A stretch of 64,000 nucleotides of DNA from contig NZ_JAMQHN010000122.1 of NCBI RefSeq assembly GCF_025993755.1, positions 1 through 64,000 on the forward strand, in the 5' to 3' direction. The notes below the pieces were generated by a model. It was given only the letters and a program-made list of their open reading frames with translations. It was not told where the DNA came from and made no database searches. The stretch is from Thermomonas sp. GTDB taxonomy: Bacteria; Pseudomonadota; Gammaproteobacteria; Xanthomonadales; Xanthomonadaceae. Position numbers and translations under genes: made by a program. Shown in pieces: positions 1 through 8,824 of the stretch (positions within the stretch are counted from its first letter, which is position 1; each line of letters opens with the position of its first letter).

Positions 1-490
1 ATGCCCGCGCGCCGCCAATGCCGACCTGGATCCGGCGCGGCGTGGTTTCCGGGCGCTTGGGAATGCTGATCTCCAGCACGCCATTGCGGCCTTCGGCGGT
101 GATGCCTTCGGCATCGGCGCTGTCGGGCAGCGCGAAACGGCGGTGGAAGACGCCGTAGCGGCGCTCGATCCGGCTGTAATGCTCGCCGCCGTCGTCGAAT
201 TCGCTCTTGCGTTCGCCCTTGATCGACAGGATGCCCTTGTCCATCAGGATCTCGACTTCGGCCGGATCCACGCCCGGCAGATCGGCCTGGATGACGAAAC
301 GGCCGTCCTCCTCGCGGATGTCGACGCGCGGAGTCCACTGGCTGGTGACGACCGAGGAGCCATCGCCCAGGTCGCCGAACTGGAAGAATCGATCGAAGAA
401 CTGTCGCAGGTCGTCCTGCTGCAGCTGCTGCCCGTCGCGCTGTTCGTTGCGCGCGAAACGCGGTCCGTGTGCATGCCTCATCGGGTTCAT
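1..490 (-). CDS. Hsp20/alpha-crystallin small heat-shock protein (3' end cut by window)
   Basis: This is an ATP-independent holdase that binds unfolding proteins in the cytoplasm. The ATG at 490-488 follows a good AGGAG site and opens a 163-codon frame that runs off the left edge. It reads as an N-terminal region rich in Gln and Phe (QFFDRFFQF), then an alpha-crystallin domain from about residue 45 with the A-x-L-P-G-V signature (ADLPGVDPAEVEI), a GERK strand, and near the end the C-terminal G-V-L-E-I motif followed by IPKRP. Only the extreme C-terminus can be missing. It is divergent from the peroxiredoxin gene, and a sigma-32-type promoter lies upstream. Confidence 0.93.
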   Translation of the reverse strand, partial: MNPMRHAHGPRFARNEQRDGQQLQQDDLRQFFDRFFQFGDLGDGSSVVTSQWTPRVDIREEDGRFVIQADLPGVDPAEVEILMDKGILSIKGERKSEFDDGGEHYSRIERRYGVFHRRFALPDSADAEGITAEGRNGVLEISIPKRPETTPRRIQVGIGGARA

Positions 491-532
491 GGCGCTCTCC
501 TGTGTTCGTGGCCGCATTGCCACCTGCCTGCG

Positions 533-561
533 ATATGGGATCATGCAGACGCCACGCAAGG
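533..561 (-). promoter_or_regulatory. sigma-32-type heat-shock promoter of the hsp20 gene
   Basis: On the minus strand CTTGCG (560-555) and TCCCATAT (540-533) are separated by 14 nt. The heat-shock consensus is CTTGAAA and CCCCATNT. The -10 box matches at 7 of 8 positions, while the -35 box is only partial. The site lies about 43 nt upstream of the hsp20 ATG, a position that suits this gene class. Confidence 0.55.
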
Positions 562-622
562 CGTCGTTTTGCCGCACACGCGCCTCCATTCAATTATCTT
601 TCAGGATTCCAGGAGCGTTCCC

Positions 623-1105
623 ATGCCCATCCAGATCGGTGACCGCATTCCGGAAGCGGTCCTGCAATTCATCGACGACGGCGTACGCAAGATCAACAGC
701 GCCGATCTGTTCGCACACCGACGCGTGGTTCTTTTCGCTGTCCCGGGCGCGTTCACGCCAACCTGCTCCGAACGGCACCTGCCGGGCTATGTCGAGCGCT
801 TCGATAGCTTCAAGCAGCGCGGCATCGAGGTGGTTTGCATGGCGGTCAACGACGCTTTCGTGATGCAGGCCTGGGGCAAGAGCCAGAACGTCCCCTCCGG
901 CCTGCGCCTGCTGTCCGACGGCAATGCCGATTTCACCCGTGCGCTGGGCATGGAGTTCGACGGCAGCGGCTTTGGCATGGGCATCCGCAGCAAGCGGTTC
1001 GCGCTGTACGCCGACGACGGTATCGTGCGTGCACTATGGGTCGAGGCGCCTGGCGAGCTGCGGGTATCAGCGGCCGACGCCGTGCTCGCCGCGCTGCCCG
1101 TCTGA
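623..1105 (+). CDS. Peroxiredoxin, Prx5 (redoxin) family
   Basis: This is a 160-residue thiol peroxidase that reduces H2O2 and alkyl hydroperoxides. The peroxidatic cysteine sits in the family motif PGAFTPTCS (Cys48), and the KSQNVPSGLRLLSD region and the R-F-A-L-Y strand near the end are typical of AhpE/Prx5-type redoxins. There is no glutaredoxin domain, so it should depend on an external thiol reductant. The ATG at 623 follows AGGAG at 611-615. An in-frame upstream extension to 143 would run through the hsp20 gene and is rejected. The last 39 nt overlap the end of the convergent pbpC gene. Confidence 0.93.
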   Translation: MPIQIGDRIPEAVLQFIDDGVRKINSADLFAHRRVVLFAVPGAFTPTCSERHLPGYVERFDSFKQRGIEVVCMAVNDAFVMQAWGKSQNVPSGLRLLSDGNADFTRALGMEFDGSGFGMGIRSKRFALYADDGIVRALWVEAPGELRVSAADAVLAALPV

Positions 1106-3580
1106 AGGCGTGTCCACCGCAGGCGAACAGGATTCGCAGGGCTGCGGTTCGAGGATTGCGAAACGCAGACTGTCCCAGGCGCCGCTGTCGGCGAGCGCGG
1201 TCAGTTCATGGCGTCCGGGTTCGGTGAACTCGCGAACGAACGGGCTTCCACCGTTGCTCTGCGCGATCCAGCGACCGTCCAGCAGCCACTGCACCGAGCC
1301 CGCAGTACCCAACGCCCGCAGCGTGACGCGTACACCGGTGCGTCCCGGCGCCGGCGCCAGCACGGTGTCGGCATTGATGCCCTGGATGCGCAGGGTTTCC
1401 AGCGCGGCGCGGCCGTCGTCCACGCAGTCCTTCGCCAGCGGCGGCAGGCTGGACTGCGCGCGCCAGTCCGCCGGCAGCCACGGCCCGAGCAGCGCCGGCC
1501 AGCGCGCGATCTCCCGGCTCTGCGCGACATGCGGCGCGCTGCACTCCGCCGACAGCCGCTGACCGCTGCCAGCATCGACTTCGAAGCGCTCGATGCCGGT
1601 GGCCCAGCGCCTCGCATCGCGCTCGGGGAAGGTTGGCGGGATCACGCCGTCCAGCGTCCACGCCTTCAGCCGTTTGCGGCACAGCGACGGCGGCTGCGCG
1701 TCGGCGGCAATCCCCAGCGGCCAGCAGATTTCGACTTCTTCCACGCCGGCCGGGGGTGGCGGCTCTCGCAGGTCTCCGGCGCCGTGCGGCAGGCTGTCCA
1801 CCACTTCGAACAGCAGCGGCAGCGCCGTCACGGCGCCGTACTGCCCCGGCAGCGACGTGCCGTCCGGGCGGCCAACCCACGCGCCCACCGTGTAGCGCGG
1901 CGTGGTGCCCAGCGCCCAGGCGTCGCGAAAGCCGTAGCTGGTGCCTGTTTTCCAGGCCACGCGCGCGCGCCGGCCGCGCTCGAACATGCCTTCGGGTTCG
2001 CCGGGGCGGGCGCCGCCCGTGAGGATTTCGCGAACGATCCATGCGGAACCCGGCGACAGGATGCGCCGCTCGATTTTCGGCGCATCCGGCGTGAGGCGCA
2101 CGCGCCCGGCGATGCCGTCGCGCTGGAACGCGGCGAAAGCGCCGACCAGATCCTCCAGCTTCGCTCCGGTGCCGCCGAGGATCAGGCTCAGGTTGGGCTG
2201 CGCACCGAGCGGAAACTGCAGCGCAACGCCAGCATGTTCGAGTCTTGCGGCAAAGCGCGCCGGGCCGATCCGGTCCAGCAGGTCCACCGCCGGAACGTTG
2301 AGCGACAGCCGCAATGCCTCGGCGGCGCCCACAGGCCCGCGGAAACTGGTGTCGAAATTGCTCGGGCGATAGCCGCCGAAGGACTGTGGCGCATCGACCA
2401 GCAGGCTTTCGGAATGAATCAGGCCGTCATCCAGCGCCATGCCGTACAGGAACGGCTTGAGGGTCGATCCGGGCGAGCGCAGCGCCCGCACCATGTCCAC
2501 GTCGCCCAGCCGCTGGCGATCGCCGAAGGCGACCGAACCGACGTAGGCGCGTGCTTCCAGCGTGGCGTTGTCGACCACCAGCAGCGCCGCCGAGGTACGC
2601 GGCGGCAGGCTCGAAAAATAGGCGCTCACGCGATCTTCCAGCGCGCGCTGCAGGCCGGGATCGAGGGTCGTCACGATCCGGCGTGCCTGCGGCGACTGCG
2701 CATGCAGGCGCTGCGCCAGCAGAGCCGCATCCATCGGGTTGCGCAGCTGCCGCGCCACCACGGTTTCGACCCGCGCATCGGCCACCTGCGCCGGCGTCCA
2801 GATGTGCAGGCTGGCCATCCGCGCCAGCAGCTTGTCGCGCGCGGCCTGTGCCGCCTCCGGATTGCGGTCGGGCCGCAGCCGGCTGGGCGACTGCGGCAGC
2901 ACCGCCAGCAGCGCGGCCTCGGCGTGCGAGAGCTGACGGGCCGGTTTGCCGAGATACGCCCAACTGGCCGCCTCGACGCCTTCGATGGTGCCGCCGAACG
3001 GTGCGCGTTCCAGATAGATCGTCAGGATCTCGCGCTTGGACAGGTGCGCTTCCAGTTGCAGCGCACGCAGGATCTGGCGCAATTTTCCGGAGGCGCTGCG
3101 GGTGCCGGAACCGTGCAGCTTGGGATCGACGATGCGGGCCACCTGCATGGTCAGGGTCGAGCCGCCGGAGACGATCCGCCGGCTGGTCACCAACTGCACT
3201 GCGGCGCGCGCCATCGCCACCGGATTGACGCCGGGGTGGTGCCAGTACCAGCGGTCCTCGTAGCCCAGCAGCGCCTCCAGGTAGAGCGGCGAGACCTGCT
3301 CCGGCGAGGCCGGATAACGCCACACCCCATGGGCATCGGCGAAGGCGCGCAGCGGGGTGCCGTCGCGCGCCACCACCACCGTCGAAAGATCGCGCCTGCC
3401 GGGCAGCGGCAGTGGAAACGCCAAGTCCAGCGCCAACAGCAGCGCCAGCGCGGCGGCCAGGCCCCAGCGCAGCCACGGCAGCAGCGCCCGCCAACGGCGC
3501 CGGCGCGTCGAGGACGCACCCGCCGCCTCGGCTTCCGGCGCCCGCGTTGGCTGCGATCCCTTCTCCGGCTCCGACGTCAT
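1067..3580 (-). CDS. pbpC: Penicillin-binding protein 1C (bifunctional glycosyltransferase/transpeptidase)
   Basis: This inner-membrane, periplasm-facing peptidoglycan synthase has 837 residues. A short basic cytoplasmic N-terminus and one membrane segment (about residues 32-55) precede a GT51 domain with the catalytic motif EDRWYWHHPG (Glu108). The transpeptidase domain carries S-x-x-K (Ser372-Lys375), S-L-N (426-428) and K-T-G (from 544), all intact. The C-terminal ~200 residues match the BiPBP_C domain of the PBP1C class. I chose the ATG at 3580 because GGAG lies 5 nt upstream; an ATG seven codons earlier has no such site. It follows the alpha-2-macroglobulin gene by 91 nt, the known yfhM-pbpC arrangement, so envelope repair or defence is the likely shared role. 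Its 3' end overlaps the peroxiredoxin gene. Confidence 0.95.
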   Translation of the reverse strand: MTSEPEKGSQPTRAPEAEAAGASSTRRRRWRALLPWLRWGLAAALALLLALDLAFPLPLPGRRDLSTVVVARDGTPLRAFADAHGVWRYPASPEQVSPLYLEALLGYEDRWYWHHPGVNPVAMARAAVQLVTSRRIVSGGSTLTMQVARIVDPKLHGSGTRSASGKLRQILRALQLEAHLSKREILTIYLERAPFGGTIEGVEAASWAYLGKPARQLSHAEAALLAVLPQSPSRLRPDRNPEAAQAARDKLLARMASLHIWTPAQVADARVETVVARQLRNPMDAALLAQRLHAQSPQARRIVTTLDPGLQRALEDRVSAYFSSLPPRTSAALLVVDNATLEARAYVGSVAFGDRQRLGDVDMVRALRSPGSTLKPFLYGMALDDGLIHSESLLVDAPQSFGGYRPSNFDTSFRGPVGAAEALRLSLNVPAVDLLDRIGPARFAARLEHAGVALQFPLGAQPNLSLILGGTGAKLEDLVGAFAAFQRDGIAGRVRLTPDAPKIERRILSPGSAWIVREILTGGARPGEPEGMFERGRRARVAWKTGTSYGFRDAWALGTTPRYTVGAWVGRPDGTSLPGQYGAVTALPLLFEVVDSLPHGAGDLREPPPPAGVEEVEICWPLGIAADAQPPSLCRKRLKAWTLDGVIPPTFPERDARRWATGIERFEVDAGSGQRLSAECSAPHVAQSREIARWPALLGPWLPADWRAQSSLPPLAKDCVDDGRAALETLRIQGINADTVLAPAPGRTGVRVTLRALGTAGSVQWLLDGRWIAQSNGGSPFVREFTEPGRHELTALADSGAWDSLRFAILEPQPCESCSPAVDTPSDGQRGEHGVGR

Positions 3581-3671
3581 TCGTCTCCGCGTTCCGGGCA
3601 CGCGCCGGAAGCCAACGCGCGCCGCAGCGTTCCGGCGGCGTTGCGCTTCCCGGCCCGCGCGACCGGAGACA

Positions 3672-6600
3672 TCACGGCTCCACCACCGTCAGCGTCGCTG
3701 GCACGGCGCGCCCCACCCCGCGCAGCTGCGGCCGGTACATGTCCTCGATCATCGGCGGCGGCACGGTGTAGGTACCCGGCGTGACGGCGCGCACGAGGTA
3801 ATAGACGTGCGATGTCGAGCCGGAACTCAGGCGCAGCGCAGCCACGTAGCGGTCGTCGCGGAACTCTTCGTGGACCTGGTCGGACTCGCTCGAACGATCC
3901 TCCATGCTGACGCCGTCGATCGTCACGTCGGCCCAGCGCGCGCTGTCGCCGAGATTCATGTTCTCGAGCTCCAGTCCGGCTGGCAGCAGGTCGGTGAGCA
4001 GCGCATTGCTGGTGCTCTGGTCGGAGCGGATCGTCAGTCGCACGATCAGGCTGTCGCCTTCCTTGAGCGGACCCGGAGTCCACGGCTTGCCGTCGAGGGT
4101 GAACAGCGCGCGTTCGATCTTGATCACGCTGGCATCGGGCGCGGGCGCGCTGCGCGGCACGCCGACGACGTCGAGGCTGGCGAAGAACGGCGGCTGGCCT
4201 TGCGGCAGGAAGCGCAGGCCGCCGGCAAGTTCAGCGTAATCGAAGTCGCGGGCGAAGCTGCGCGCCGCCGCGATCGTCTCGTTCGTTCCGCGATGGACAA
4301 GCGTGCCCGAGACATCGCGCGTCTGTGCGGCCAGCAGCGCCTTGCCCAGCCGCGCCAGGGCGATCTGCTCCTGGGTGCTCAGCCAGAACCATGACGTCTG
4401 GCGACGCGCATCCAGTTCACGCCCGAGATCGATCACCCGCGCGTCGTACGCCGCCTTCGGATAACCGCGTTCGTGGGTGAGCGCGATCATCAGCGCCAGG
4501 TCGCGCAGCGGGCTGCCGTAGTCGCCCAGCCAGCCGACCCGGTCGCCCTTGAACGCGAAGCCTGCGGCAATCGCCTTGTCGCCGCGGCCACGGTCGCCCT
4601 GCAGCGACAGCGCCAGCCCCAGGTGCACCAGCGGCAGTCCCTTGAGCGCCTTGCCGCGGTCGTTGTCGTAGAGCGCGCGCAGCGTGCCCAGCGGCGCGCG
4701 ATTGACGCGCGCCAGCACGTAGCCGGCATAGGCCTTGTAGGCGAACTTGAGGTATTCGCGGTTGTCGCGGCCGTAGAACTCGACGCCGTTGGTCAGCAGG
4801 TCCTCGCTGAGCCGCTGCAGCGCCTTTTGCAACACCGCATCGGGAATCGCGAAACCGGCTTCGCGGGCATCGAGCAGGAACTCGACGATGTAGGGCGTGA
4901 GCAGCGGATCGACGGAGTCGCTGTCGTTGCCGCCCCACATCGAGAAATGTCCGCTCGACACCTGCATCGCCGACAGCCGGCCAAACGCGCCGTCCATGCG
5001 CGCGCGACGTTGCGCCGCATCCAGGCCGGACACGCCGAACCCGCGCGCGGTCGCCGCATCGAGCTCCAGTGCGGCGTAGCCCTTGCTGGTGGTCTGCTCG
5101 GCGCAGCCGTAGGGATAGTCCAGCGCGCCCTTGAGCGCCGCGCCGAACGGGATCGGCGGCAACGCGCTGACCTGCATGCGCGCCCGCACCGAGCCGGGCA
5201 GCAAGCCTTCGGCGATGCCGGCATCCAGCGTGACGCCTTCGCCGGCGCGCAGCGCCAGCGTGCGCGAGCGCATCACCGCCGGCCAGGCGGGGCGCACCGG
5301 CAGGTCGTAGCGACGGTCCACCTTGAAGCCGTTGCCCTCGACCCGGACCCGCACCTGGGCGGTGCCGAAGCCTTCCTGCGCCGTCAGCGGGAAATTCAGC
5401 GTGGTCTTGGCCTGCGGTTCCAGCGTGGCGGTGCGGGTGCCGTTGCCGACCTGGGCCGGCCCGATGCCTTCGACATTGACGCTGAAGCTGCCCGGCTTGC
5501 CGGTGTAATTGCTCACGTCCAGCGTGACGGTGCCGCGATCGCCCGGCGCCATCGCGCGCGGCATGCTGGCCTCGGCCACGATCGGCGCACGCACCAGCAC
5601 CTCGGTATCGCGGTTGCCGTATTGGCGATCCGAATACACCAGCGCCGAAACGCGCAGGGTGCCGTTGAAGTCCGGCGTGTGCAGGGTGACGCGCGCCACG
5701 CCCTTGGAGTCGAGTTGCACCGGCCCCGAGAACAGGTCCACGGTCTGCACCCGCGAAGTCGGCCGACGCGCCTGCGGCAGGGCCGCGAGCGCCATGTCGC
5801 CGCCGAAGCGCATCCGCGCCGTTCCGCCCTCGAAGCTTTCGATCACGCGGCTGTAGATGTCGTAGGCGTCCACCCCGAGCCGACGCTGGGCGAAGAAGTG
5901 CGCGTTCGCGTCCGGCACCGGATAGCGGGTGATGTTGAGGATGCCGACATCGACCGCGGACAGCGTCGCCCAAGCCTGCTTGCCCGCCAGTTTCGGCGCG
6001 GCGATGGTCACCTGCAGCGGCTCATCCGGGCGCATCTGCGATCGGGCGGTGAGCGCGACATCGACCCGGCGGTCGCCGCGATCCATCGGCACGAACACCT
6101 CGCCAACCGCACGGCTGGGCGTGATCTTGCTGGGCGCGCTGCCGCCGCGGAACACCAGCGCGGTGATGTAGACGTCGTGGCGCTCCCAGTCCTGCGTCAC
6201 CGGGATTTCGACCACGGTGCCGGCTTTCACCTGCAGCGAGCGCACGAACAGCATGCGATCGGTTTCGACCATCACCAGCCCTTCCCCGGAATGCGGCGGG
6301 GTCAGCGTCACCTTGAGCGTCTCGCCGGCGCGGTAGGCGGTGCGGTCGAGCGACAGCTTGACCTTGTCCGGGCGCGCGTCGAGGCCGCGGTTGTCGTCAT
6401 CCCAGCCCCAGCCGGCCTGGAACGGATAGCGCATGGTCAGCCTGGTCTCGGGGTCGTACACCTCGACCCGGTAGTCACCCCACTCCACCGGGAAATCGAA
6501 GCGGGTGGCGGTCTTCCCGGCATCCAGCGTGCGGGTTTCGACGTTCTCGAAGCGGCGGGTGAAGTCGTAGTTCCAGCCGTCATCACCGTGGGTCCAGTGG

Positions 6601-8621
6601 TAGTCGCGGCGCTCGCGCACCAGGGTCACCTTCAGTCCCTTGACCGGCATGGGCTGGCCGTTGCTGCCGTAACGCAGCAGTTCGAAGCCGGCGCGGGTAT
6701 TGGCGCCGGAGCCGTCGGAATCGTCGAACAGCGGACGCACCCCGACCAGTGCATTGGCCGGCCACAGGGTGCGGGTGAGGCTGCGGTTGACGCTGCGGCC
6801 GCCGGTTTCGAACAGACTGCCGGCAACCACCACCTTGACCGGGGTGTTGCCCTTCACTTCCTCGGGCAAGTCGATGTCTTCCCGCAGCTCGCCCTGCGCG
6901 TCGAGCTTGGCGTCGATGGCGTCGCTGGGTTCCCGCGGCAAGGCCACGGTGGGATCGCCGAAGAACCAGCCCCGAAGGGATTCCAGCGGATGCTGGTCTA
7001 CCACCACCGCCATCCTGGCCGTGAACCGGTTGCCGCTGGCCGGCGCGCCGTACAGGTAGGCGCCCTTGGCCACCAGCTTCAGCGGCTGGCCCGGGCGCAA
7101 CACGGTTCCGGCGGCATCCAGATCGAGTTTCATGCGCTCGGGCAGGAATTCCTCGATCCGCAGCTGCATGCCCTGCACCGCCTCCTTGCTGGCGGGGTCG
7201 GTGCGGAACTCGACCAGCCAGCGCCCTGTCGGCGCCTCGGCCGGAATCGCGCGCTCGAAGCGGAAATAGCCGCCCGCCTGCGCCTCGATCCGCGATTCGA
7301 CAAATGTCTTGCCATCGGGTTGCTTGAGCCGCACGAACAGCGGCTGCGGCTTTCCGTTCTTCGCCGCAGCCACCGGCTTGCCGTCGAAATCGCGCAGCAG
7401 GGCGGAAATCCTCACGGTCTCGCCGGGACGGTAGAGGTCGCGCCCGGACCAGGCGAACACGTCGAACCATGCCTGCGTCGGCCCGGCTACGGCAAATTCG
7501 GACAGGTCCAGCGCCGGCTGGTTGAAGCCCAGGATCGACATGTCCTTGCCGCGCCTGGCCACGATCACGTGGCCCGCGTCCAGGGTGTAGTTGAGCAGCG
7601 CATTGCCGTTGCCGTCGGTGGTGCCCTTGAAGATGGGTTCGCCGTTCGCATCGAGGATCTTCAGCTCGACGCCGCCGATTCCCGACCCATCGTGGAGCGA
7701 GGCGGTGTGCACGAACAGCTTGTCCTTGTAGGCACGCACATGCAGGCCGATGTCGCTGACGGTGAAAAAGGCGATGTCGTAATCGTCGCGGAAGCTGCCG
7801 GTCTTCTTCATGACCGCGAAATACAGGCCAGGCTGCTGCAGCTCCGGGATGTCCTGCACCGGCAGGTAGGTCAATGAACGCTCGTTGGGCTTGCCGCCGA
7901 GGACGAAGCGATTGACGTAGACCGGATCGGCCATCCGGGTGATCGGTAGGCGGCTGTCCGCATCGTCGGAGTCGTACCAGGACGGGTCGAGCTTCCAGCT
8001 GTCGGCCTTGCCGCCGCGCCGGTAGTTGGCGAGGAACTGCGGCAGCGAGGCATCTCGCACCCGCAGGAATTCGACATCGACCTCATCGACATTGACCGAC
8101 ACCACCGGCAGGCCGCGCGATTCGCGCGCCGGCAGCACGCTGCCCTGCGAGGCGAAGCCGACCGCCGGGTCGAGCTTGCCGGTATAGACCTTCAGTTCCC
8201 GATCGCTGCCGAGGGTGGAGCCGTCCGCCGCGGCCAGCGTGCCGGCGATGCGCAACGTGTAGGTCTTGTTCGCCTCGGCATAGGGAAAGCGCAGGCGCTT
8301 GCCGTCGTCGCTGAGCACCCAGCTGCTGTCTCCGTCGCCACCCTTGGCGTCGATCACCAGCAGCTTGTCGAAATCCTGGGTGCCGACCAGCGGACGGGAA
8401 AACTCGACCGTCACCGCCAGCCCGTCGGGGCGCTGCTCGGGATAGGCGCGCACGATGCCGAAGCCGCGAACCGTCTCGCGCTGGGCCTGGATCGCCTCGC
8501 CGCCGGCGGTCGGCAGCTGACCGCCGACGTTGCGCTTGCAGCCTGGCAGTCCGGTCAGCAGCGCCAATGCCAGCACGACCACGACAGCGGCGCCCAGCGC
8601 CCTCGTCCCTACACGCTTCAT
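3672..8621 (-). CDS. yfhM: Bacterial alpha-2-macroglobulin lipoprotein (YfhM-like)
   Basis: This is a very large (1649-residue) periplasmic protease trap. The start at 8621 gives a lipoprotein signal: a basic N-terminus, a hydrophobic core and L-P-G-C near residue 27. A longer frame from 8741 lacks a signal sequence. MG2-like macroglobulin domains lead into a thioester domain with the intact G-C-A-E-Q motif (Cys1173), which in this family forms the internal thiol ester that captures attacking proteases. The bait-region and C-terminal macroglobulin domains follow. The family is known to pair with PBP1C, which follows here. The stop codon overlaps an ATG (TGATG) of a 31-codon frame leading to the pbpC start. 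Confidence 0.94.
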   Translation of the reverse strand: MKRVGTRALGAAVVVVLALALLTGLPGCKRNVGGQLPTAGGEAIQAQRETVRGFGIVRAYPEQRPDGLAVTVEFSRPLVGTQDFDKLLVIDAKGGDGDSSWVLSDDGKRLRFPYAEANKTYTLRIAGTLAAADGSTLGSDRELKVYTGKLDPAVGFASQGSVLPARESRGLPVVSVNVDEVDVEFLRVRDASLPQFLANYRRGGKADSWKLDPSWYDSDDADSRLPITRMADPVYVNRFVLGGKPNERSLTYLPVQDIPELQQPGLYFAVMKKTGSFRDDYDIAFFTVSDIGLHVRAYKDKLFVHTASLHDGSGIGGVELKILDANGEPIFKGTTDGNGNALLNYTLDAGHVIVARRGKDMSILGFNQPALDLSEFAVAGPTQAWFDVFAWSGRDLYRPGETVRISALLRDFDGKPVAAAKNGKPQPLFVRLKQPDGKTFVESRIEAQAGGYFRFERAIPAEAPTGRWLVEFRTDPASKEAVQGMQLRIEEFLPERMKLDLDAAGTVLRPGQPLKLVAKGAYLYGAPASGNRFTARMAVVVDQHPLESLRGWFFGDPTVALPREPSDAIDAKLDAQGELREDIDLPEEVKGNTPVKVVVAGSLFETGGRSVNRSLTRTLWPANALVGVRPLFDDSDGSGANTRAGFELLRYGSNGQPMPVKGLKVTLVRERRDYHWTHGDDGWNYDFTRRFENVETRTLDAGKTATRFDFPVEWGDYRVEVYDPETRLTMRYPFQAGWGWDDDNRGLDARPDKVKLSLDRTAYRAGETLKVTLTPPHSGEGLVMVETDRMLFVRSLQVKAGTVVEIPVTQDWERHDVYITALVFRGGSAPSKITPSRAVGEVFVPMDRGDRRVDVALTARSQMRPDEPLQVTIAAPKLAGKQAWATLSAVDVGILNITRYPVPDANAHFFAQRRLGVDAYDIYSRVIESFEGGTARMRFGGDMALAALPQARRPTSRVQTVDLFSGPVQLDSKGVARVTLHTPDFNGTLRVSALVYSDRQYGNRDTEVLVRAPIVAEASMPRAMAPGDRGTVTLDVSNYTGKPGSFSVNVEGIGPAQVGNGTRTATLEPQAKTTLNFPLTAQEGFGTAQVRVRVEGNGFKVDRRYDLPVRPAWPAVMRSRTLALRAGEGVTLDAGIAEGLLPGSVRARMQVSALPPIPFGAALKGALDYPYGCAEQTTSKGYAALELDAATARGFGVSGLDAAQRRARMDGAFGRLSAMQVSSGHFSMWGGNDSDSVDPLLTPYIVEFLLDAREAGFAIPDAVLQKALQRLSEDLLTNGVEFYGRDNREYLKFAYKAYAGYVLARVNRAPLGTLRALYDNDRGKALKGLPLVHLGLALSLQGDRGRGDKAIAAGFAFKGDRVGWLGDYGSPLRDLALMIALTHERGYPKAAYDARVIDLGRELDARRQTSWFWLSTQEQIALARLGKALLAAQTRDVSGTLVHRGTNETIAAARSFARDFDYAELAGGLRFLPQGQPPFFASLDVVGVPRSAPAPDASVIKIERALFTLDGKPWTPGPLKEGDSLIVRLTIRSDQSTSNALLTDLLPAGLELENMNLGDSARWADVTIDGVSMEDRSSESDQVHEEFRDDRYVAALRLSSGSTSHVYYLVRAVTPGTYTVPPPMIEDMYRPQLRGVGRAVPATLTVVEP

Positions 8622-8824
8622 CGCAGCCCCGTCCTGTTGCAGCTCGTCATGAGTATAGGACGCGAAACGGCGCGGGAAACGGACGCACGACGGCGCGACC
8701 GGATGGCGAGGATTCAGATTCGACGCAATGGTCGCCCGCAACAGAACCCCTGGCGCTGCAGGCCAGGCCCGCCTTCACCTGCGACCATCCGGGTGCGGCA
8801 AGGCGGTTTGGCCAAGACCTCGCC

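Noticed and set aside
1208..3784. 858-codon open frame on the plus strand opposite pbpC
   Set aside because: It is an antisense shadow of pbpC: composition is Arg/Ala/Gln-rich without any domain, and the minus-strand gene has all catalytic motifs.
4473..7877. 1134-codon open frame on the plus strand
   Set aside because: It is an antisense shadow of the macroglobulin gene with low-complexity His/Arg/Gln content and no ribosome site.
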